Assembly (NCBI GenBank): GCA_941918925.1
Contig: OW799233.1
Location: 107,439,833-107,503,832, forward strand
Length of the DNA stretch: 64,000 nt
Source of the DNA: Phyto melanocephala
Lineage: Eukaryota > Arthropoda > Insecta > Diptera > Rhinophoridae
Direction of reading: 5' to 3'
The notes under the pieces are model-generated. The model did no database searches and was not told where the DNA came from. It saw nothing but the letters and a program-made list of their open reading frames with translations. The position numbers and the translations under genes were made by a program. Positions 47,314 through 59,682 of this stretch are shown here, one piece after another. Every line of letters begins with the position of its first letter. The stretch's first letter is position 1.

Positions 47314-47629
47314 ATATAGCCCCATATATGGGGTAACTGGTGCAAGAACCAGCAGATTATCGGTAAAGTCTAAACTTTGCAGTTCACTGGTAATAATTTT
47401 CCAAAATCAAATCTAGTTTATTAAAAATCTAATTACGAGTTATGACCCACATTCTTATTTCAAAATTAGCAGCGCTATGGTCTTGAAAACTCATGAGCCA
47501 TTCACCAACGCCACTTGCTCCTTGGTGGTTTTACAGTAAGGTATAGCACTACTAAACTCAAAATTGAAGTGGCGTATATAGGAGGCGGTATGGGCTTATG
47601 AAAAAATATTTTTTTCATGCTGTCCTTAA

Positions 47630-47710
47630 ACACAATGGCTTCAGGAGGATGGTGCCACTGTTCAAGACACAATGGCTCCATTAAGTCAAATTGTCGGAGA
47701 TTGATAATTT
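47630..47710 (+). pseudogene. Mariner-like transposase scrap (second catalytic motif)
   Basis: LQEDGATVQDTMAPLSQIV can be read at 47639-47695, matching the second-aspartate block of the DD41D-like relics with two residues missing. Nothing else of the element is clear. Short, so moderately uncertain. Confidence 0.4.
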
Positions 47711-48566
47711 ATAAAATTTTAAGATTTGTAGCACCCGGCTATTTTCTTTGGAGGAGTGAGAATATGTAATCAAACTAGAGACAATTTTTGAACTCCCAAT
47801 ATTGTTGCATAAAATCGCCACTAATTTTGATAACAGAAATGTAAAAAGTGTCTACAGCTACCATCGTTTTGAAGCTGAAAACACTAACATCCTGTAAACT
47901 TTATAATCTGAAAAATAAAAAATATATACATATAAAAGAAAAATTACTAAATTTTAAGTCCATGGTGACTTTAAGCCCACCATGTATGAATAGGTATGGG
48001 AGGAGTTATTTTTTAATCTTTGAATAATATTTCGCTCAGTTATAGAAAGTAATTTCCAAGTTCCTACGGGTTAGTGTCCAACGCTCTCAATTGCCACAAT
48101 AATTAATTACAGCAGCATAAAAACATTTAATGAAATTTTCATTTGTTGACAGAACATTCAACTGAAAACAAAAAAATATTTAAAACCATTTAAATGCATG
48201 CATAATTGTATGTTCATACAAATAGGCAGATAAATACACAAATAGTCCTTCATTATATATTTTATTTATTAATTACTATTCGAGGAATACAAGGTAGTTA
48301 ACAACATATTATATTTCTTTGAGTTTTTATGCACAAAAATTATAAAGTTGTCAACAATTATTTTCATTGGTTACAAAATAGATGTACAGAAAATTAAAAT
48401 GTGTTGAAAGAAATATTTAATACAAAATTTAGTGACAGGTGCCATCTATTAAGAAAAAGTATACATGTGATTTGTTATTTTATTTTAGGCTCCTTCTTTT
48501 ATATGTAATTTTTTCTAGCTGTCATGTATTCTGTATTGCGATAACCATATTGAAAAGAGTTAAAAA
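47711..48566. other. AT-rich spacer, no gene seen
   Basis: Nothing assignable. TGCATGCATAATTG at 48194 is a minor palindromic patch. Confidence 0.55.
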
Positions 48567-49434
48567 ACAAGTAAAAGTTCTATATTCGGCCGTGCCGAAT
48601 CTTATATACCCTTCACAACGTGTAGTCATGCAATAACAATTGTTTGTGTCACCATTCATCCCATATGAAATATGTACATACATATAAAAAACATACATAT
48701 ATAAAAACAACCCAATGTAAAATTATAAATTCACGTATGTATCTTAAAAAAAAATATTAAAAAAAAAAATAAAAAAAAAAATTAAAAAAAAATAATTAAA
48801 ATATAAATAATAAATATAAAACAAAAACAAAACTAAATAAAAAAAAATTAAAAAAAAATAATACTAAAAATATAAATAATATATAAAATAAATAAAAAAT
48901 AATTAAAATATAAATAATAAATATAAAACAAAAAAAATTAAAAAATATAAGTAATATATTAAATAAAAAATAAAAATAAAAATTAAAAAAAAAAAATATA
49001 AAAAAAAATTTTTTTTTGGCTCAGCTGGGAGTCGATGCCACGTTTATGTAGCCAGTATACACGTATGTATGTATGTATGTATGTATTTTGTTGTTGTAAT
49101 GTTGTTTTTGTGAAAAAAAATCGAGGTGGTCGTGACTTTCTGCTCATATCTCAGTTTTTTATGTACCGATGTTTCTGATTTTCAATACCGATCTACTCCC
49201 GAATATTTCTGATATTTTAATATCTCATCCGGGTCAAAGCAATGTCGGGGGGCCTCAAAAAGTTGATTTCAACATACACACGGACAGACGGACATACCGA
49301 CAGAGTTTGATCGACTCCCCTATTCATAAGCTTTCAGAAAATATATACTTTATGAGGTCGGAAATGAAAATTGTAGAAATTTCACAGGAATGACAAACCT
49401 ATATATACCCTTTTTCAATGTGTGAAGGGTATAA
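48567..49434 (-). mobile_element. DINE-1/mini-me-like Helentron, family B, complete
   Basis: The hairpin end at 48567-48600 reads ACAAGTAAAAGTTC then ATTCGGC-CGT-GCCGAAT. A TTATATACCCTTCACA subterminal repeat is inverted as TGTGAAGGGTATAA at 49421-49434. Minus-strand order from 49434 is TA-rich stretch, short GTCY run (GTCGGTATGTCCGTCTGTCC, about 49300-49281), GAGGTGGTCGTGACTTT region, GTAT microsatellite (49063-49086), and an expanded A/T low-complexity block (48746-49015). No tandem array and no nested mariner, unlike family A. Confidence 0.82.
48746..49015. repeat. A/T-only low-complexity block inside family B element
   Basis: About 270 bases composed almost only of A and T in AAATAAA/ATATAAAT-like repeats, some larger motifs recurring (AATTAAAATATAAATAATAA twice, near 48797 and 48901). 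Probably grown by replication slippage; likely hard to assemble. Confidence 0.85.
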
Positions 49435-51500
49435 TAAGACTTCTGTTACCTTGTGTCATACAACACTTTGGTTTGGAAATTTTTGCATTTTTAACTTGAA
49501 TTGAAGAAATTTTTAAATTATTTTATATATCTGCTCCTATTTTTTAAATACTTGAAGCAATATAACTTACTGGTACCAGTACCCATCATTCAAACTGAAG
49601 ATTCACAAAAGTATGTTTTACAAAAGATTATTATTGCTCATATGCAACACGCAACAAAAAGCATGCAATAAATCAATATATTTTCTCAAATACATAAAAT
49701 AAAAGAATGTCATAACCACTTGACAGATTGTGGGCAAGAAATAATAACATGCCATCACAATTCAAGCAGCAACAACAATGAACTGAATACTTGCAACTAC
49801 AAAATACCCTCAAGAATGCCTTAAATGGCAAATAGTAACAATGTCATATCAGCCTTTAATTTCGCACGTGGTTAAAATACCAAAAACTATGCTGGCCAAA
49901 GAATGAAATGCAATACAATACAAAGCCATGGAAGACTAAAATTAATGTGGAGCAAAATTGAAACAAAAGAGGAAGAAAAATACTCCAACAACCGACGGAC
50001 CGGCCGTATAAACGACCAACATAAGTTAAAGCAAAATGAACAAGCAAACAGAGCATAAAGCCACAAACCAATATGCATTCCTTTTACTAAAGTGAATTCA
50101 TATATGTACAAATATATGTATGTATTAGACTGCAGTAAAGAAATTAAATAGAATTTGCAAAATAGGCTTAAAAATTACGTTTAGCAAATTAAAATTATTT
50201 TTGGAATTCCTTCGGATTTTAGTTGTAATAATTTCCTGAGTTTAATAGTCGTAGAAATTTTGAAAATTTTTTTCTCCACATAAACTTGCTGAGGTCTATG
50301 TAATAAGAACGTGAATTTCTTCACTCTTACGCACACACTGGCATTAAAAATTATTCGTCAAAAGGTATTCATTTTGTTGTGCATGGCGTTTTCATGGTGT
50401 AGTATGTGGTTATCACAGCGTATTTTATGTGCGTATGGGAGTATGTGAGTATGCTCATATGTATGTTTATATAAATATTTATATCTTGAAAAAAGTTGCT
50501 GCATGCATTTGAGGGCATCCAAAAAAGTCATTTGGAAAGTAGAACGTGGAGACATATTTTAAAATAAGTTTTTTGTATTTAATATCTGTGCTTTCTTTAA
50601 CTATATTAATATGAAAATACAAAACTTATAAAAAAAATGTATTTTAAAAAAGAACAGGCATATATATATCAGAAATAGTCAAGTCACATTTCATTAGACT
50701 TTTCCTGAAATAATCATGTGCGTTTTAAGAGAAAATGTTACGAAATTACTTTTATTTTAAACGAATATATACTTTCAAACAAATAATGAAAGATATATGT
50801 TGACTTTCGCAGGATTCTCAAAATAAACACAAAGAAATAAATGATTGTGGCAAGCATAACTTAACAGCAACACAGCAATGAGTGAATTTTATGATTAAGG
50901 TTAAAACGTGAAATTATTGCAAGTTATCATTATTATTATGAATTAAAGTATTATTAAATTATCATATTTTGATCACAAATGAAATAAAAAATCTTTGCAA
51001 ATTTTTATTTTATTTTTAGTTATATAGATCGTTTTAAATAAAGTTTTATATACCAATTTTTAAAAATGACTTTATATTTTTGCACATGTTAAACTTTTAA
51101 AAAAATAAAAATTAATTAAAAAAGAAAAAGCTTGCAGGACATGGAAACTTAGAATATATCTTCTTCAGATGATTCGCAGTCGCGGTTGATGATATTTAGA
51201 GAATGTGCCTGGAAGTTTCTGAGATAAAATGGCACGTAGTATGCAAATGTCCAGCATTATCAAATGGGACTTAGGGATAACGGGCTAATATACAATAAAA
51301 CTCTTATTCTGAATTTTCAATAAACAAAATGTCGTGTAAATGAAAATTTTAAGTTTTTATATGAGAACTGACACTTAATTCTATTTTGTTACTATTTTAT
51401 TTTATTTATTTATTGATTAAAAAAACATTTGGCTTCCCAATATAACAAGACAAAATATCTTATAGTTTAAGGAATAACAAATAACATATCAAGGTAAGCA
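49435..51500. other. AT-rich sequence, no gene seen
   Basis: Short overlapping frames on the minus strand at 49856-50111 have no recognisable family. 50640-51130 is very AT-rich. Nothing assignable. Confidence 0.55.
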
Positions 51501-51503
51501 AAT

Positions 51504-52020
51504 CTAGATAACAAAGTTGTATGAAAAAAGACACAAAAATTTAAATTTGATAAGCGAATGCATAAATCTATTTGCGTTGCTAGTAGTTTGCAAGTTTAAG
51601 GGAAGTTGGTTCCAGAGACGGATAGTGTATATAAAAAACTGTCTCTCAGTGGATGTATCACGATGTCTAAATTGGATAATGCTATTTCCTCTCGATGAAA
51701 TACCAAATTTTAAACGATCATTAAGGTATTTTGGTTGTTTCGTCGTTATAATTTTGTGCAGAAAAACAAGGTTTTTAAACTTTATATATAGCATTATTGA
51801 ATGCTATTTTTAGTTTCTTAAAATCATTCGAATTACAACCAGAAAAAATCTCAGATGCATTTAAAAGAGTTGGTAACAAGTATGTCTTTACTAGCAGCTG
51901 CCCTATTTTCTGAGGTGTGAAATACTGCGTGATCCATAGACTGCGAAGCATACTGTAAACTATAGCAATGCTAGATTTATATGGTTTGACAAGGACAGAG
52001 TACTCTTAAAAACCACACCA
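51504..52020 (-). pseudogene. Non-LTR retrotransposon reverse transcriptase C-terminal relic
   Basis: The minus strand reads VGVVFKSTLSLSNHINLA (52010-51957), VYSMLRSLWITQYFTPQKI, VKTYLLPTLLNASEIFSG (about 51890-51835), a frame change near 51800, then YIKFKNLVFLHKIITT, FRHRDTSTERQFFIYTIRLW and NQLP up to 51504. This is the thumb and C-terminal region of a jockey/X-like LINE, homologous block for block to 23000-23581 but better preserved, with essentially one frameshift. The 5' truncation is typical of target-primed insertion. No poly-A or target duplication seen. Confidence 0.78.
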
Positions 52021-54088
52021 ACATTTTTGCAGTAATAAAGCTCCGAAAAAGGGTATAGCTATGAATGCTATGTGGGACTAAAAGCGTGGCCGTGTAAATG
52101 GGCTTCCGGCAGTTATTAGTGTGATATTGAGGGGTCGAAAAGCGACATAAAACTAAGATAATCTCCTTCGATATTTCCGCTACACACGTAATTAATCAAT
52201 TATTTTTTAATTTTTAAACTCAAATCCCTGTAAGTAGAATATGAACAATTTTATTTGTTAGCGAGTCGTTAACTTTTTCAAAAAATTCTTAAAAATTTAA
52301 TTAATTACATTTGAAATGTGTTTTGTAATAGATAGCCTTTACTTATAAATGGCCCTATAGGTTTGCTTGAAAAAGTTGTTGGGTCATTCAGTGGGATATG
52401 ATGCACATAGCATAATCATTATTTGCACCATTCTTGGCGACTACAAAATAGATCATTAAATTTAGTAAGCTTAGAATTGGTATATTTGCAAGTGTATAAC
52501 GGGTCGTCTGGAATAGGGACGTCATTTAGCTCACGTGCCACTGCAAGTTAGCGCAAAATTAAGGTAATTGCGAGGAGAAGGAGTAAACATTTGGGCATTA
52601 ACTTTCCAAATGTTATGAAAAACTTGGTAGTTTGAAAATCCCTAATCAGTTTCATTTAGAACACTGGATAAAATGATATAAGAAAAACGCAACATAGACA
52701 ATTCGATTGTTTTAAAATATATTGCGTTTTCAGGTGATCATTATAATTTTAGTAAAAGTGTCATGAATTATTACATAATACCCGTTGTCATATAATCATA
52801 TTATAATTATTCAATTATATGTCATCAAATTATAATACCACATAGCCTTAGAATTTATAAGAAATAATTTCAAATAATTATACTCATAAAACTCCTTATA
52901 ATTATGAAAGGTTTATAGTTTATCATCACATAATTCCATAAAGTCATTACAAGAAAAAAAGAGAATATATCGTAACCAATGTTTTTTTGTTCTGCGAGTA
53001 ATAAATATTTTGGGTTTGTTTATGCGTTTTGACTACAGAAAAATATAAAATGGACGCAGTGGAAAAAAGCCTTAAAAATTCTCAAAATTGATTAAAGTTT
53101 TTTAAGGCCATTTTCTGACGACCATCATACACCTAGCACATATGTCTTTGTTTTATAGCGCAAGGAAGGTAAAGTCACTAACTGTTTTGGCAAGCAAGTG
53201 TTATTACACACATTCATATAAAAATATGCAGCTACATAAACACAACAGCGCATCATTGAAAAGAATTAAAAATCATAAGGCTCGTTAACGCAATAGACGC
53301 GTACGAAGTTACACACACACACAGACACACTAATACGAGCAACGAGTAAAGTACTAAAACTGAACTAGGAAATGCCAGAGCAACGAAATACAATGATAAT
53401 GGCAGTACAATTTTAATTTGGAAAAGAAAACACTCAAAAGTCCTGCAAAGCAATTATGTGCACAAAAGCATGCAAACATAAGTTACACTTTAATTTCACA
53501 AATTAGCTACGGATTATAAATCAGTTAATTTTTAGTGGTTTTGATTGTATTTCTTAGTAATTGTGTCCCATTGCCTTTGAATCTTTACTTTGCCAAAAGG
53601 AAATTAAAACGAATAATAATTATAGCCGGTCAAGCGCAACTACCTTACAATCGCAGGATAACAAATGTAAAATTACTTGCGTTAAGTTTGTATTGCTGTT
53701 AGACATTACTAAGCCTAGTATAAATACATATGTTCAATAGTTTATGATTGGGAAAAAAAACATTTGTAATAAAATATTGGAGGACCAGATGGAGCCTACT
53801 TTATGATGGTTTTTAAATTTGTTAAAATAAAATATTTAATTTCTGTATTTTTTTTAGAAAATAGAAATTACTGGATGATTTTAGTTTTTAGTTTTTTCTA
53901 AGTAAAATTAAAATAAATTTTTTTTATATAATTTTCTTTGATATAATTCTTCTATTTAGAGCCATTTTTAAAACCTGCCGTTAGTTAAAGGTAGGATTTT
54001 TAGTGCCCGATAAATAGTTTTGCATTATTATTACAACTTAAGTTGTTTTTTTACTATTATTATTAATAATGATAATATTTAATAAATA
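52021..54088. other. AT-rich sequence, no gene seen
   Basis: A short CA-repeat (ACACACACACACAGACACAC, 53311-53330) and AT-rich ATAATTAT-type patches at 52760-52960 with weak foldback potential. No coding content recognised. Confidence 0.55.
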
Positions 54089-56541
54089 ACAAGTAAGAGC
54101 ACTATATTCGGCTGTGCCGAATCTTTTATACCCACCACCAATTTTGTGTACATTTAAAGCACAATATTTATTATTTTGTTAATCATTATGGAATAATCAC
54201 TTTATAATAAAATATGTATCACTTTCTTTGTAGAGGGTGGTTAAATTTTAAGGGCCCATGTTGAAGGTGAACTACACCTAGTCTTTAAATTTGTTTTCTG
54301 CATTTCATTTGACATTTCTCAATCTCAAACTTACTCAACTTAATCCGTGGAAAGATACGCAAGTGAGCAACGCTTTAAAGTTATTCAGGTTTTTTAAAAA
54401 ATGGGCGTTCAAATCAAAATGCATTTTGTGCACTTCGTAATTCTTTTGATCAACAAAATCGTTCAAATTCGTCCACAATCGGGAGAATTGTAAAAAATAT
54501 TTAAATTTCTGCAAAACAGGTCTGTATAAAATGTTAGAAAATCTGTGAATGCCTTCTTAGTTCGTTGAATGGGAACCACTGCTGGTTTTTGCGATAGTGT
54601 GGCAAAAGAGTCGCCTCATCATCATGCCCAACAATTGAGCATCAACATTGTCATTGAAAATCTGGACCATCAGATAGAGGAGTGGCAGCAATGATGGGGG
54701 GGGGGGCCCATTTGGCCGATATTTTGTTAAATACATAATTGAACCATACAAATATTATAATTATAAAAATAAATAATAATAATATCCTAAATAATTTGTG
54801 TTTTATTTAAATTCAACATCGGTCCTTAAAATTTAACCACCCCTTATAACTTCGATATGCTACTAAAATGCTTTTGTAAATGTAGTCTTTCAATAAATGT
54901 GGGCGTTAAAGTAGGAGTGTCAATAAAGTTTCTGCTAATAAATACAACTTAGATATTTAAATATAGTCCTTTATTTTCCCAAAAACTTTGTCAATAGAGA
55001 AATGACATGAATTTAAGATAAAACGTTATATGGGAGGTAGGCGTTAAAGTGGGAGTGTCACCCAAACTTTTTGGCACAGCAATTGCATTGATTTGAAGGA
55101 TATACCTAGCAAATTTTATCATCATACCTCTAATTTTGTCGGTTTTATGAGCTTTTAAATTTCATTAACGGTAGATAACGTGAAAAGTGGGCGTTATAGT
55201 AGGCGTGTCAAAGTTGTTTTTGCTAATGAGTACAACTAAGGTATTTCAATATAGGCCTTTATTATTCCAAAATCCTTATTAATAGAGAAATTATATGAAT
55301 TTTAGGTAAAACGTTATATGGGAGGTGGGCGTAAAAGTGGGCGTGGCACCTAAAGTTTCTGGCACAGTAATGACATTGCCTAGGGGGATATACCTAGCAA
55401 ATTTGATCAATATACCTCTAATTTTGGCAGTTTTATGAGCTTTTAAATTTCATTAACGGTAGATAACGTGAAAAGTGGGCGTTATAGTAGGCGTGTCAAA
55501 GTTATTTTTGTGAATGAGCACAACTTAGGTGTTTCAATATAGCCCTTTATTATTCCAAAATCTTTATTAATAGAGAAATTATATGAATTTAAGGTAAAAC
55601 GTTATATGGGAGGTGGGCGTAAAAGTAGGCGTGGCACCCTTATTTTCTGGCACAGTAATTAAATTGCCTTGGGGGATATACGTAGCAAATTCGATCATTA
55701 TACATCTAATTTTGGCGGTTTTATGAGCTTTTAAATTTCATTAACGGTAGATAACGTGAAAAGTGGGCGTTATAGTAGGCGTGTCAAAGTTATTTTTTCG
55801 AATGAGCACAACCTAGGTGTTTAAATATAGCCCTTTCTTATTCCAAAATATTTATTACTAGAGAAATTATATGAATTTTAAGTAAAACGTTATATGGGAG
55901 GTGGGCGTAAAAGTGGGCGTGGCACATTGATTTTCCGTGTCAAAAAAGCGTCTCACCAAAAAGCATAGTGTGCAAAATTTCAGAGTCGTTCATTAAATTT
56001 TGTTGCTTTTATGACGTTTTTGTTTTTAAATATACCGAAAAATACACTGTGCGGTATAAATTTTCGTACATTTTGATCGATAACTCCTCTCCTAATGCAT
56101 AGATTTAGATAACTTTCGGGGAAAAATATTGTTTTTACTCAGAAAATATATATTCGGAGTTTCATGGGTCCACGTTAATGCGTTTGGACACAATTCCATT
56201 TTATTCGATGTTCGAAGGACACGGTTTTTTCGACCTACTCTTGCTTTTCGAGCTATAACTCTCTTCCTAATATTCCGATTTAGCCCATTTTCAATACCAA
56301 ACAAACCTTGTCTAAAAGAAAGATTCTGGCAAAATTTGAGCCCCCTAGCTTTTTCGGTGCGACCTCTATCGTGCTTTCAACAGACGGACAGACGGACGGA
56401 CATAGCTAGATCGTCATCAAATCAAACCCTGATTCAGAATATATATACTTTATCGGGTCTTAAATGGATATTTCGATGTGTTACAAACGGAATGACAAAA
56501 TGAATATACCCCCACCATTTTTTTGGTGGCGGGTATAAAAA
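54089..56541 (-). mobile_element. Family A DINE-1/Helentron-like element, copy A7
   Basis: Complete: hairpin end at 54089, TATACCC end at 56541. Four tandem units, with heads near 55915, 55625, 55335 and 55044 in element order. The sequence is close to the apparent family consensus. The GTCY run is short (AGACGGACAGACGGACGGAC, 56381-56400). The nested mariner is complete at both ends. Confidence 0.88.
54233..54844 (+). mobile_element. Internally deleted DD41D-like mariner nested in A7
   Basis: GAGGGTGGTTAAATTTTAAG at 54233 (after TA) and CCTTAAAATTTAACCACCCCT near 54844 (before TA). A 12-13 base G run (about 54697-54709) marks the C-rich homopolymer that varies in length between copies. Confidence 0.74.
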
Positions 56542-57349
56542 GATAAATAAATAAATAATGCTATACAATGCAAAGCTATTTAACGGTCTGACAAAATCCT
56601 GGCTTTAACTAACGGTAAGTTGTAATGATGGCCCTTAGTAGTAGTAAAACGATGAGTTCTGCAGAAAAGATAATTTTAAATATTAATTATTCCTTGCAAA
56701 GAAATAAAAATTGCATATACAAAAATAATTACATAAATACTAGCTTCTTTTCGCTACTTTGCCTGCGTACTTATCGGCATAAAAGGTATCCTCTTTGTGT
56801 AATAATTCAAGTTGTTGTCTACCTTTGCCGCAAATTTTATTTAAATCCGTTAAGTCATTTTTGGCGTGATTCCATAAAATTAGCAAAACATAAACACATT
56901 CATTTTTTTTATCTTTTAGTAGAACATGACTTAATGCAAATATTTAAGACAAAATACGTCTATCGACGTCGTTATATGACTTAAATATTTTTTGCTAGTA
57001 TATGTCAATTTTGGACAGTTAAAACCCTAAACAACCAATTAACTAAAAAAAAAATAAATATTTTTATTGCATATTTTCGCGAACTTCGTGATAAACAACT
57101 AAACATATAAACATTCATATATATATATATATATTTTAGTATATAACAGCAAATCTATTTGGTAAAAAAAAAAATATATTTATAAAGTTAGTTCTTAGCA
57201 AAAGCTGATGAAGGGAACCACTTGTAAAGAGTCTCATAAAGAGCCTCTTGGCAGGGTTACAGTATAGGTATTCAGTTTTATTCAGAGTCCGCTGTGCTGT
57301 TACAGAATATAGAAACTATTAATATAATCTAATGAAGAAGAAGATCGAA
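56542..57349. other. AT-rich sequence with TA microsatellite, no gene established
   Basis: A 119-codon open frame (56625-56984 +) starts in non-transposon DNA but shows no family resemblance or intron-exon logic. (TA)n lies at 57118-57135. Confidence 0.45.
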
Positions 57350-57600
57350 GATAATGATATTTAATGGATGTGTTTGGAAGATGCCAAGTCAGCAGCGCAT
57401 ATATTACGCAAATATCCAGTTCTGGCAAGGGGAGAATTTAAGATCGTAGGCAAGCACGCATTAAGTGTGGTTGCTATAGAGAACCCCAGTCTAAAGGAGA
57501 TGCTGGCGAGTACAAAGTACTGCGCGATAAGGATTATCGACTATCACCAATCGGCAGTATTGACAAACGCCGGTTGTCGCATCAGACTTGAATGAAGGAA
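57350..57600 (+). pseudogene. Non-LTR retrotransposon C-terminal tail (post-RNase-H zinc-finger-like) relic
   Basis: An open stretch reads CLEDAKSAAHILRKYPVLAR and EFKIVGKHALSVVAIENPSL. This resembles the terminal CRFCxE(E/D)xExxxHILCxCPALA segment that ends the protein of jockey/R1/I-type LINEs with RNase H. The first cysteine pair is partly lost and the second cysteine (CP) is replaced by KYP, so it would not bind zinc as is. No reverse transcriptase is recognisable upstream. Confidence 0.5.
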
Positions 57601-58079
57601 GGGACACCGATCGATAGCCTCAAATTTTGAGTATTAATGGTGGCCATTCTATTATACATTTGCCATTATATATACTAATTTTGTTAATAATCAGATATTA
57701 ATTCACTTTGTTTTCTGAAAGCACCATGAATTAATTTAATGTTTAAATGATAAAAAAATTTTATAGGTCATCTATGCAGGAAACATTTCTCACAAACATT
57801 TTTGGAAACAATGAGGGAGATTTTTTTAATAATGGATATTTCAAAATGGATGAAAAGGTGCAAAAAAAATCTTAAAGTATCTTAAGTTAGCTGTAGATTT
57901 TCGGCTGGTGAAATCAGCGTAACATTTATCTTTGGAAACAAGGTTTGCCAGGCTGCCACCATCAAGGAAAATTTTTGGTCTGTGTTAAATAATATGTAAT
58001 ACAATGACATTAGCTTCAATTAAATGCCGATAATTTTTAACCTATTATGATCACTTTGCACGAGTAAAAAGAGAGCAAT
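57601..58079. other. AT-rich spacer, no gene seen
   Basis: Nothing assignable; probably includes decayed parts of the adjacent mariner-like fragment. Confidence 0.5.
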
Positions 58080-58230
58080 GTCATCCAATACGTAGGCGTG
58101 TTATGAACTGGCCGCCGAAATTATGCAATTTGTCACTGTTAGACTTCTTCTTATGCGGTTTCTTGTGCCTAATAACGGGCAAAATGCAATGGCCCGAAGC
58201 CAATAAAATCTTTGCCGTCGTTTTAATTAA
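58080..58230 (+). pseudogene. Mariner-like transposase fragment (third catalytic region)
   Basis: RRRVMNWPPKLCNLSLLDFF followed by LCGFL can be read at 58094-58170, the third-aspartate block of the DD41D-like family with the aspartate in LLD retained. PEANKIFAVV continues it. The upstream catalytic motifs are not recognisable in 57900-58080. Confidence 0.6.
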
Positions 58231-59680
58231 TAATTTTTGATATAAATAATTTTTAATTTAATAATTTTTGATATATGCGCCGGCCTCATGGAAAATGGAA
58301 TAATTTTGATGGGTTCCTCCCAGCTAATACGTGTTGAATACTCGCACGATGTTGAATTCCAAAATAAATATATATTTTATCTTACAACACACTTGTCTTT
58401 ATTTGAATTTAAGAATGAAAATAATTGGAAAAATGTTATTAAACAATTAATAAACAACTCGCTAGCTGAATCTATGTTAATTGCGTTGAATTTCTTCCAA
58501 TTTAAGAATAAAGAAGTCTGGTCCAAGTTGTCTGGATCCAAATAGCATGTGAAAACTTTTATAAAATATTGATTTGCAACTTGTAACTAAATTATAATTT
58601 TTGTATAGACTGCAAAGGATCATATTTTTTTCAGAATTTTTTTCCTAAAATCAAAAATAGCAGAGATCGTGGAATATATGAAGGCTTCTCATAGAATCTA
58701 ATTAGAATGGAAATTGGGCTTCTTTTTTGCTTTAACGACTCTTGTTTTCAACATTAATGCGAAATATTGGAACTGAATATAATAAATAATTATTGCCGTT
58801 TTAAATAAAATTTCAACAGAAGCTGAATCCCAGTACAGTTATGATTCTATTCATGTCGAAACATTAAAACAGAGACCTTATAGAAATTTAATGAAAATAA
58901 TGTGTTTGACTACAAAATGGGTTTAAAATTCCCTTTATGCAAAAACATTTTTAACACTCTTCTATAAATTCAAAAATTTACTGAGAATGTTATATTTATA
59001 TTTAAAAAAATTATTATAGACTATAAAAAATATTTGCTAAAATTAAAAAAAAAAACAATTTTTTAATAAATAAATGATTTTTAAAACATTTCCTCTCTTG
59101 CCTACAACCAACTTTAGTGTCTAATTAAAAAAAAAAAAACAAAAAACAAAAAAAAAATATTCTAAATTAACTTAAATATAACGAGCCAACATTTTTTCTA
59201 TTGTTAACAACTTAAAAAGACATAAATAATTACAAGCATTCTTTAAAACGCTTTATAATCTCCGCTTAGCCAACAGGAAATATTTTAAAGCATAATAGAA
59301 GAACTAAAATAAAATTTTCATTAACAAATTGTTTGAGATTGAGTAAATTTTTCATTTTCTAATATTTTGTTTTTAGCAATTATAAAAGACTTAATTTTAA
59401 CGAGAAAAAAAAACAAATACAGAAAGGAATATAATGGTTTCCTTAAAAAGAAACAATCTGTTAACATACACGAAAACAGCTGTGTTAAAAAAAAAAATTA
59501 AATCAGAGGGCAACTGTTGCAACGCTACGCTGACCAAACCAACGATCAAAAACGAAACGTGGTCTGAAAGTTTAAACTAATTTTGTTAAAAGCTTTTAAT
59601 TAAATATATTTTTAGTAAGGAGATGACAACACAAACACGCACTTATTGAATAAGCCAATACACTAACACAAGTGCGAACA
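58231..59680. other. AT-rich sequence, no gene seen
   Basis: An 85-codon frame at 58288-58545 (+) is unrecognised. 59040-59160 is A-homopolymer-rich. Nothing assignable. Confidence 0.5.
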
Positions 59681-59682
59681 TA

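Noticed and set aside
56625..56984. 119-codon open frame as a host gene
   Set aside because: Low-complexity codon use and no similarity to known proteins; it starts shortly after a Helentron and has no supporting signals.
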